Positions 17,675 to 24,363 of a stretch of 64,000 bases of DNA are shown in pieces. Made by a program: the position numbers and the translations under genes. The notes under the pieces were generated by a model. The model made no database searches. It was given only the letters and a program-made list of their open reading frames with translations, and was not told the origin of the DNA. How positions within the stretch are numbered: position 1 is the first letter of the stretch; each line of letters opens with the position of its first letter. The DNA is from Paenibacillus durus (GTDB lineage Bacteria > Bacillota > Bacilli > Paenibacillales > Paenibacillaceae): contig NZ_CP009288.1 of the NCBI RefSeq assembly GCF_000756615.1, positions 682,001 to 746,000 on the forward strand, given 5' to 3'.

Positions 17675-19179
17675 GTACGATCACGGCAACTGCTGCATCG
17701 GCAGCAAAACATATTCGCAGAGGCCCGATTATCGCGGCGCTGCTGATCGGCGCCTTCGTCGCGCTGCTGAATCAGACGCTAATGAACGTCGCCCTGCCGC
17801 AAATGATGAACAGTCTGGGGATTGAGTTCAATATGGCGCAGTGGCTTACCACCGGCTTTATGCTGGTGAACGGGGTGTGTGTTCCGGTGAGCGCCTATCT
17901 GGTCGAGAAGTTTACGACGCGTACGCTGTTTATAACGGCAATGGCCTTATTTTCATTCGGTACGCTGATATGCGCTCTGGGTACCGGCTTTGAGATGATT
18001 ATGGTCGGCCGGGTCATCCAGGCAGCCGGAGCCGGTATCCTGATGCCGCTGATGAACATCGTATTTCTGATCATCTACCCGATTGAGGAGCGCGGCAAAG
18101 CGATGGGGCTGATGGCGGTCGCCATGATTCTCGCTCCGGCTGTAGGCCCGACTCTCTCCGGCTGGGTGGTGCAGAACTATTCGTGGCGGGTACTGTTCTA
18201 TATCGTGCTGCCGCTGGCCGTGCTCACTACGCTGCTGGGCGTTAAGTTTATGCAGAATGTAACGGTCAAAACATCACCTAAGCTGGATAAGCTGGGGATT
18301 ATTTTCTCGACGCTCGGCTTTGGCGGGCTGTTGTATGGCTTCAGCGAAGCCGGAATGGGCGGCTGGGACAGTGAAACAGTGATGGGCGCCCTGATCGTAG
18401 GCGCCGTCGGACTCGGTCTGCTCGTGTGGAGAGAATTGGTTGCGAAGAAGCCCATGCTTGAGTTCCGCATCTTCCGCTACAACATGTATTCACTCACGAC
18501 AGTCATTAATATTATCGTAACGATGACGCTGTACTCAGGCATGATCCTGCTGCCGCTGTACCTGCAAAATATCCGCGGCTTCACTCCGCTGGATTCCGGC
18601 CTGCTGCTGCTGCCCGGAGCGATCCTGATGGGGATCATGTCACCGGTGACCGGCATTATTTTCGATAAAATCGGCGCCAGATGGCTCGCGATCACCGGAT
18701 TGATCATTACGGTTATTACGACATGGGAGTTCAGCCAGTTGACCGATTCGACCACGTATACGCATTTGATTCTGACATACACGGCGCGGATGTTCGGCTT
18801 GTCGATGCTGATGATGCCGATTACGACCGCCGGGCTTAACCAGCTGCCGCAGCGACTCAGCTCACATGGCACGGCTATGGCCAATACGCTGCGGGCGGTA
18901 GCGGGGGCGCTCGGGATGGCGTTGTTCGTCAGCCTGATGACGAACAACACGAAGAGCGAAATTAGGGACGCCGTCATGAGCGGCCAGGTATCGCAAACCG
19001 ACAAGGCCGCTTTTGCGAAGTTCTCGCAGGAAGCGATGATTCACGGCGTTACCCACGCCTTTATCGTCGCGACATGGGTGACGGTGATCGGCCTGGTGCT
19101 GGCCTTCTTCATCCGCAAGACATCGCCGGAGGCGGATTTTCTGGAGACCGGGAACGCAGTCACTCCGGGAACGGAATAA
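17671..19179 (+). CDS. DHA2-family (14-TM) MFS multidrug exporter
   Basis: 502 residues, hydrophobic throughout with about 14 predicted membrane helices, as in EmrB/QacA-type proton antiporters. Family signatures: LNQTLMNVALPQMMNSLG in helix 1 (motif D1-like), GRVIQAAGAGILMPLMN, and the helix-5 antiporter motif region MILAPAVGPTLSGWVV. Co-transcribed and translationally coupled to the MarR gene, so likely a drug- or metabolite-inducible efflux pump. Substrate cannot be predicted. Confidence 0.92.
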   Translation: MSTITATAASAAKHIRRGPIIAALLIGAFVALLNQTLMNVALPQMMNSLGIEFNMAQWLTTGFMLVNGVCVPVSAYLVEKFTTRTLFITAMALFSFGTLICALGTGFEMIMVGRVIQAAGAGILMPLMNIVFLIIYPIEERGKAMGLMAVAMILAPAVGPTLSGWVVQNYSWRVLFYIVLPLAVLTTLLGVKFMQNVTVKTSPKLDKLGIIFSTLGFGGLLYGFSEAGMGGWDSETVMGALIVGAVGLGLLVWRELVAKKPMLEFRIFRYNMYSLTTVINIIVTMTLYSGMILLPLYLQNIRGFTPLDSGLLLLPGAILMGIMSPVTGIIFDKIGARWLAITGLIITVITTWEFSQLTDSTTYTHLILTYTARMFGLSMLMMPITTAGLNQLPQRLSSHGTAMANTLRAVAGALGMALFVSLMTNNTKSEIRDAVMSGQVSQTDKAAFAKFSQEAMIHGVTHAFIVATWVTVIGLVLAFFIRKTSPEADFLETGNAVTPGTE

Positions 19180-19208
19180 CGGCATAAGCCCGTATAGCCG
19201 ATATTATA

Positions 19209-19256
19209 AAAGGGACATATCCCAGGTTGTCTTAAACCGGGATGTGTCCCTTTTTT
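19209..19256 (+). terminator. Rho-independent terminator
   Basis: AAAGGGACATATCCC and GGGATGTGTCCCTTTTTT form a 15-pair stem (one G-U) with a T6 tail, ending the marR-efflux operon. Confidence 0.9.
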
Positions 19257-19304
19257 CGAATCCCGGAAGGGCTAGGGATTGCCATCCTCTATACATTCGA
19301 TTAT

Positions 19305-19318
19305 TATCTAATTAGATA
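19305..19318. promoter_or_regulatory. Perfect 14-bp palindrome upstream of MFS gene
   Basis: TATCTAATTAGATA is self-complementary and lies 34 bases before the start codon of the next transporter gene. The size and AT-richness suit a repressor operator, but no local regulator gene accompanies it. Confidence 0.4.
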
Positions 19319-19352
19319 TTTATTTAATTTTGTAATAGTGAGGATGAACGTT

Positions 19353-20630
19353 ATGACACAACAAAGCACCGCCAAGGGCGGCATAAGCGGCGGTTATTAC
19401 CGATTGTTTGCTGCCGGCATCATCAACGGGATCGGGGATCGTTTCAGTCAGGTTGCCATGCTGTCGCTGATTCTCCAGCTTACCGGGTCGGGCATGGCCG
19501 TCGGCCTGTCGCTCGGGGTTAAGCTCATACCTTATTTGGCGCTCGCGCCGCTGGGCGGCTTTCTGGGAGGGAAGCTGCCGCGCAAGACGGTTATGATGGC
19601 AGCCGATATCGCGCGGGTTCCGTTCGCCTTGTCTTTTTTGTGGGTTACGGGGGAGGATCGGCTGTGGCTGCTGTACGTCGGCAGCTTTATGCTGGCTGCG
19701 GGAGAGGCGATCTATGCCCCGGTGCGGAAATCGTCCATACCGCTCCTTGCGCAGAGGGACGCTCTGCTGAGGACTAACGGCATGGAGCAGATGCTGACCG
19801 GCTGCGTGCTCATTCTGGGTGCTTTGACAGGCGGCTTCGTCTCCCACTGGTTCGGTCCGCAGATTGCGTTCGTTCTGAATGCCGTCTCCTTCCTGGGCGC
19901 GGCGCTCATCATCTCGGGGATTTCATTCCCCCGTACCCCGCCGGAAGGGCAGGAAGATGAAGCTAAAGAGGGGACGGACCCGGCGGCAAAACCCGGGGTG
20001 GCCGAACGCTCCTCACGGTCCAAAGGCCTGGCTGCTTTCATCGCCGGAAGCGTATGCTTGCAAATTGTGCTGGGCTATGAGCTGCTTGTTTCGCTTGTGA
20101 GCGGACTCGACAATGTGCTGATCAGCGTGTATGCCATCCGTGTATTTCACGCGGGAGATATTGGTGTGGGGGCTTTTTACGCATCGCTCGGCGCCGGGCT
20201 TACACTGAGCTTTTGGGCCGGGAGCCTGGTTAAGCGGAACCTGTTGGCGGCGGCGCTGGGCGGGCTGCTGCTGGAAGGGCTGCTTCACATCGGCATCAGC
20301 GCGGCAGGGAGCTTTGCGGCAGTCTGCGGATTGTATATTCTTGCGTCTCTGGTGTCGGGGATCGGGTCCGCCTCTCTCGATACGCTGCTAATGCGGGAGA
20401 CGCCCGCCAGGTGGCAGCCTCTTCTGTTCGGGCTGATGACGGCGGCGGGCAGTACGGTACTCGGCTTGTCCATGCTGCTGGCCGGTTATCTGCTAGCCAG
20501 AGTGGAGCCCCGCTTAATGGGGCTTGCGGGAGGTGTCTGTTTTGCCGCAATTGCCGTTCTTCTGGGGGTGTACGCATGGGTGAAGGACAGAAAGGGTAGG
20601 AAAGTCAGCGTTCTTTCGAGGACTCCTTAA
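19353..20630 (+). CDS. MFS transporter, 12-TM type
   Basis: 425 residues with about 12 hydrophobic segments. GIGDRFSQVAMLSLILQLTGSG in helix 1 and GGFLGGKLPRKTVMMAADIAR (the loop 2-3 MFS signature) resemble the macrolide-efflux-like group that includes enterobactin-exporter relatives. A charged loop (residues ~195-220) follows helix 6. The ATG at 19353 sits behind GTGAGGATG; an in-frame ATG at 19344 is possible. The 3' end overlaps the convergent dedA gene by 26 bases. Substrate unknown. Confidence 0.85.
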   Translation: MTQQSTAKGGISGGYYRLFAAGIINGIGDRFSQVAMLSLILQLTGSGMAVGLSLGVKLIPYLALAPLGGFLGGKLPRKTVMMAADIARVPFALSFLWVTGEDRLWLLYVGSFMLAAGEAIYAPVRKSSIPLLAQRDALLRTNGMEQMLTGCVLILGALTGGFVSHWFGPQIAFVLNAVSFLGAALIISGISFPRTPPEGQEDEAKEGTDPAAKPGVAERSSRSKGLAAFIAGSVCLQIVLGYELLVSLVSGLDNVLISVYAIRVFHAGDIGVGAFYASLGAGLTLSFWAGSLVKRNLLAAALGGLLLEGLLHIGISAAGSFAAVCGLYILASLVSGIGSASLDTLLMRETPARWQPLLFGLMTAAGSTVLGLSMLLAGYLLARVEPRLMGLAGGVCFAAIAVLLGVYAWVKDRKGRKVSVLSRTP

Positions 20631-21255
20631 CCGTGCCCATTACGCTTAGAGCTTTGGGTCTGCGGCTGAAACGGAAGCGGTAGACGACAATCATCGCGGC
20701 CAGCAGGACGGCGGCCAGCACGATCCATGGGGCGTAAGCCTCAAACAGATGGAATACAGCCGTCCACTGGGGTCCGAACAGCCGGCCGATCCCGAGAAAC
20801 AGAATGACCCAGAACAGCGCGCCGCCATAGGCGTAGAGGGCGAACTTGCGGAAAGGAAGAGCGATAATGCCGGAGAAATAACCGGTAAAATGGCGCACGC
20901 CGGGAATAAAATACCCGATTGTAATCAGACCGCTGCCGTACCGCTCGAACCAGCGCTGCGTTTTTTCAAGCTTGGCAGGAGAGAACAAAAACCACCGTCC
21001 GTACCGCTGAATAAACGGCATTCCAGCTTTGAGGCCGATGAAATAGGTGATAGTCATCCCAATTGTCGTTCCGAAAAAGGCGACGATAATCAATATCATA
21101 AAGTCGAGCCGCCCTGTATAGGACAGGTATCCGGCGAACGCCATCGTTGTCTCCCCGGGGAAGGGCAATGCGATAAATTCCAGCAGCAGCCCGAAGAACA
21201 GCACGTTATACCCATACTTCCCGAATAATTCCTGTATCCAATTCAGCATTTCCAT
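20605..21255 (-). CDS. DedA family membrane protein
   Basis: SNARE-associated (VTT)-domain membrane protein of about 216 residues. Shows the family pattern: a re-entrant segment with FPGETTMAFAGYL, then GRWFLFSPAKLEK, and RFIPGVRH-like text FIPGVRHFTGYFSGIIALP. DedA proteins act in membrane homeostasis, and recent work implicates members in recycling undecaprenyl phosphate or phospholipid. The start is uncertain: the ATG at 21253-21255 is my choice; a GTG at 21265-21267 sits too close to GGAG. Convergent with the preceding MFS gene. Confidence 0.9.
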   Translation of the reverse strand: MEMLNWIQELFGKYGYNVLFFGLLLEFIALPFPGETTMAFAGYLSYTGRLDFMILIIVAFFGTTIGMTITYFIGLKAGMPFIQRYGRWFLFSPAKLEKTQRWFERYGSGLITIGYFIPGVRHFTGYFSGIIALPFRKFALYAYGGALFWVILFLGIGRLFGPQWTAVFHLFEAYAPWIVLAAVLLAAMIVVYRFRFSRRPKALSVMGTVKESSKER

Positions 21256-21423
21256 AGTTGATGTCACTCTCCAAAAAGATGGGCATATGCCGCTTCAAGT
21301 TTTTTATTCTTACTTCCGGCACCGGCTGCTTACTGGCGGGAAGACATGTCTAATTTCCGGCTTGTCCTCATATAAATCCAACAGAAGGCTGTAGCAGCCA
21401 ATAGAATGCTGGAGGTAGAGAAT

Positions 21424-22857
21424 ATGGTTCGGAAAAAGCGCGGAATCAGTCGCCGTACGGCTGTCCGGCTTGTGCTTGCCGCTGTGGTCCTCATGGCCGC
21501 TCTGATTTACCGTGAAGCAGGGCCTCCCCCTTTAGAAAAATCATCCGGGAAGCTTGATGCCGCTGACAGCGGCGGAGCAGCCGAAGGAAGGGACGGCGCA
21601 TCGCCTCATTCGGCAATCTCCGGTGCTCTGAGCGGACAAGCACACCCTGGCTTGGTGGTGCGCGGCAGCAGTCAACCGATGCCATTTGTCGGCCTGCCGC
21701 CGGCTTCTCCGGAAGGCCGGGCGCCTGTATCCCGCATCTCCGGGGCTGGCGTAAGCAAGGCTAAAGCCATGCCGGCGCCCGCTAAGAATAGAGCCGCACA
21801 AAAGACAGTCTATCTCACTTTCGACGACGGTCCCAGCGCCGTTACCCCCAAAGTGCTTGAGATTCTGCGGCGGGAGCAGGTGAAGGCGACGTTCTTTGTG
21901 ATCGGAGACCAGGCGGAAACCCGTCCTGAGCTGATTAACGCGATTTGGGAACAGGGGAATGCCATCGGCAATCATACCTATGATCATAATTATAAAGATT
22001 TATACAGCGGATTTACATATTTCTGGAGTCAAATCAAAAAAACGGAAGAAATCGTCCGCCAGATTACCGGAGTGCGGCCGCAGCTTGTCCGTGCCCCTGG
22101 CGGAACATACGGACATTTTGATGATACCTACTTCCATCTGATGAAGCAAGCGGGCTACCTGGCTGCGGACTGGACGGTGGACAGCGGTGATTCGGTACGG
22201 AGGGGAGTACCGGCCGCGGAAATACTGAAGAACTCCGTTCAGGATACCCAATCTTCCAGAGTCGTCCTGCTGCTTCATGACGGAGCGGGACATCAGGAAA
22301 GCGCAAAGGCGCTGCCGGAAATCATTAAAAAGTACAAAGCAGCGGGTTATGTCTTCAAGACGCTGGACAGCAGCAGTGAGCCGGTTCAATTCAAGCCTCA
22401 TCCGGACAAGCGAGCCGCTGAAAGAACTAAGCCTAACGAAGCATGGATCGCTGCCAATATAACCCCGAATGCCGCCTTGTTTGCGCCCGGAAAACCGCTG
22501 GCGGTCGAAGCCGGAACGCTGCAAACTTCGCTGCAGCCGGGGGAATACCGGATTGAGAACGGTCAGTATATCGTTCCGCTGCGGGCCGTAGTCGAGCGGC
22601 TTGGCGGACAAGTGAGCTGGGATACCGGCACTCACAGCGGCCTGGCGGTGCTGAATGGGCGGACAATAACAGCGGATACGGATGTCGGTGAACTCGCCTT
22701 TACCGCTGGGGACGGGAACCGGGGAGCAATCGCCTCGGAAGTTACGCTTAGAGGAGGCGCCATCTGGCTGCCGCTGAGGGATTTACTGAAGTCCGCCGGA
22801 CATCGCCTGATTGGAGCGACATCGGTTCCGGAAGAACGGAGGGTAAAAGCATCCTAA
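21424..22857 (+). CDS. Membrane-anchored polysaccharide deacetylase with stalk domain
   Basis: 477 residues: a basic N-terminus, one signal/anchor helix (LVLAAVVLMAALIY), a Ser/Gly/Pro-rich linker, then a NodB/CE4 domain at ~128-330. Metal and catalytic residues are intact: TFDDGP (Asp134, Asp135), NHTYDH (His184, His188), RAPGGTYGHFDD, DWTVDSGDS and LLLHDGAGH. The C-terminus is a copper-amine-oxidase-like stalk (YIVPLRAVVERLGG, WLPLRDLL). Likely deacetylates peptidoglycan GlcNAc or another wall polymer outside the cell. GCTGGAGGTAGAG precedes the ATG. A DUF58-tgpA pair follows. Confidence 0.93.
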   Translation: MVRKKRGISRRTAVRLVLAAVVLMAALIYREAGPPPLEKSSGKLDAADSGGAAEGRDGASPHSAISGALSGQAHPGLVVRGSSQPMPFVGLPPASPEGRAPVSRISGAGVSKAKAMPAPAKNRAAQKTVYLTFDDGPSAVTPKVLEILRREQVKATFFVIGDQAETRPELINAIWEQGNAIGNHTYDHNYKDLYSGFTYFWSQIKKTEEIVRQITGVRPQLVRAPGGTYGHFDDTYFHLMKQAGYLAADWTVDSGDSVRRGVPAAEILKNSVQDTQSSRVVLLLHDGAGHQESAKALPEIIKKYKAAGYVFKTLDSSSEPVQFKPHPDKRAAERTKPNEAWIAANITPNAALFAPGKPLAVEAGTLQTSLQPGEYRIENGQYIVPLRAVVERLGGQVSWDTGTHSGLAVLNGRTITADTDVGELAFTAGDGNRGAIASEVTLRGGAIWLPLRDLLKSAGHRLIGATSVPEERRVKAS

Positions 22858-22895
22858 AGCCGCACACACGAACACGGGAATATCGTAAGGTCTGT

Positions 22896-22946
22896 CTTTT
22901 CCTTTTCATGGGAATAATAATGACAAATCCCTAAGGAAAAGGAAGG
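22896..22946 (+). other. Hairpin next to the DUF58 ribosome site
   Basis: CCTTTTC (22901-22907) can pair with GAAAAGG (22936-22942), with inner GGGA/TCCC pairing; the GGAAGG ribosome site for the DUF58 gene overlaps the 3' arm. It could damp translation or mark an end for the deacetylase message. It is only a prediction by eye. Confidence 0.35.
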
Positions 22947-22956
22947 ATGTCCATTG

Positions 22957-24363
22957 ATGAAACCAATCCGCAGGCCCGATAGCCCTGCCGTTTCTCCAAA
23001 TCCGAATCTGCCCGGTCAATGGGCGCGGGCGCTGGGCGCAATGGGCATCATCGCAGGGCTGTACGGCTGGCTTGGCGGCTCTGCCCTCCTGTTTCTCCTA
23101 ATATTTATCGGGCTGGTGATGCTTGGCGGGCTCTTGCTGCAGGTGCTCGGCCCTAGTCAATTTGAGCTCGTCCGGACGCTCTCTCCGGTTCAGCCGACGG
23201 CAGGGAACAGCGTGATGGTAACGGTCGATCTCAGCTTCCGCTGCCGTCTGCCGATTCCCTGGATGATGATTGAAGAGCATTGGACCTGCGGGGACCACCG
23301 TCTGCTGCTGTTCCCCGGATTCCAGCGTTCATTTCAATACACCTATAATCTGGAATGGCTGCCCCGGGGCCGCCAGCAGCTGCGTTCCTGCCGCGTCAGC
23401 TGGGGAGATTTGCCGGGCTGGTTCACTGGAACAAGCGCTCCCGAGGGGAACCGGGAATTTAAAGTGATGCCGGCTCCGCTGTATTGCGGAGAGGTCTGCG
23501 CCGATTCCGGCGCCGGACCAGGGGTAGCCTCAGCCAAGAGCCGGAGGCGTAAGGGAGCGGAGGAAGAGTCGGATATCCGAAATTATCAGCCGGGAGATCC
23601 GATGAACCGGGTGGACTGGAAAAATACGGCCCGGCGCGGTTCTCTGCAAAGCCGCGTTCCCGAGAGGGAGAAAGGCCGCATGTTCTGCGTCGTCCTGGAC
23701 AACTGCCCCGCTTCCTATGAAACGCCGTGGGAATCGCTCCCTCCCCGGGGAAGTTGTTTGCAGGGAACTCCGGCCTTTGAACTGGCCGTCTCGGCTGCCC
23801 TGGGCTTGCTGCTTGCTGCGGAACGCACAGGCTCTTACGCCCAATTGTTCACTGGCGGCTGGCCCGAAGGAATGGCGAGATACGAAGGAATGGGCATTAT
23901 CCCGGCCAGAGTGCTGGATACGCTTGCCGAGGTGGCGCCGGATGGAACGCGCACGCTGGCAAGGCTGCTGGAAGATGCCTCCCGGCAGTGCATTCCGGGG
24001 ATGAGCATTGCGGTGATCACCGGCCGCCCGGACCGGGAAGCCGCATTAACCATCTCTCGGCTGCTCGCTCAGGGGATCAAGGTGGATCTGTATTATGTAT
24101 GGGATAGAGCGGCTTCGGTTTCAAACGCTAAGTATGCCGCTTTGTATGAAGAGGCGGACGGCCGACTCTCCGCAGCCCCTGAACACATGCGGCATTTGAA
24201 TGGGCAGCATACGGTAGTCTCTGCGCGTTCCGCGCCCGCCGAGACAATTTGCGGCAGTCTGGGCCGTCTGGGAGCGGGACTGTACTGCCTTGAGCATGCG
24301 CAGCCCTACAGGGGCAGGGAGGGGACAGCGGATGAATTATCCCGCAAGCCGTCGGCGCGTTAA
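22957..24363 (+). CDS. DUF58 domain-containing protein
   Basis: 468 residues. Two N-terminal membrane helices (about 25-65), a beta-rich region, then the DUF58 core with IRNYQPGDPMNRVDWKNTAR and VVLDN, part of a von Willebrand A-like fold. Such proteins usually sit with a MoxR AAA ATPase and a transglutaminase-like TgpA, and are thought to help protein maturation at the membrane. Here the transglutaminase follows with a 32-base overlap, but no MoxR gene is adjacent; the deacetylase takes its place. GGAAGGATGTCC precedes the start. Confidence 0.9.
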   Translation: MKPIRRPDSPAVSPNPNLPGQWARALGAMGIIAGLYGWLGGSALLFLLIFIGLVMLGGLLLQVLGPSQFELVRTLSPVQPTAGNSVMVTVDLSFRCRLPIPWMMIEEHWTCGDHRLLLFPGFQRSFQYTYNLEWLPRGRQQLRSCRVSWGDLPGWFTGTSAPEGNREFKVMPAPLYCGEVCADSGAGPGVASAKSRRRKGAEEESDIRNYQPGDPMNRVDWKNTARRGSLQSRVPEREKGRMFCVVLDNCPASYETPWESLPPRGSCLQGTPAFELAVSAALGLLLAAERTGSYAQLFTGGWPEGMARYEGMGIIPARVLDTLAEVAPDGTRTLARLLEDASRQCIPGMSIAVITGRPDREAALTISRLLAQGIKVDLYYVWDRAASVSNAKYAALYEEADGRLSAAPEHMRHLNGQHTVVSARSAPAETICGSLGRLGAGLYCLEHAQPYRGREGTADELSRKPSAR

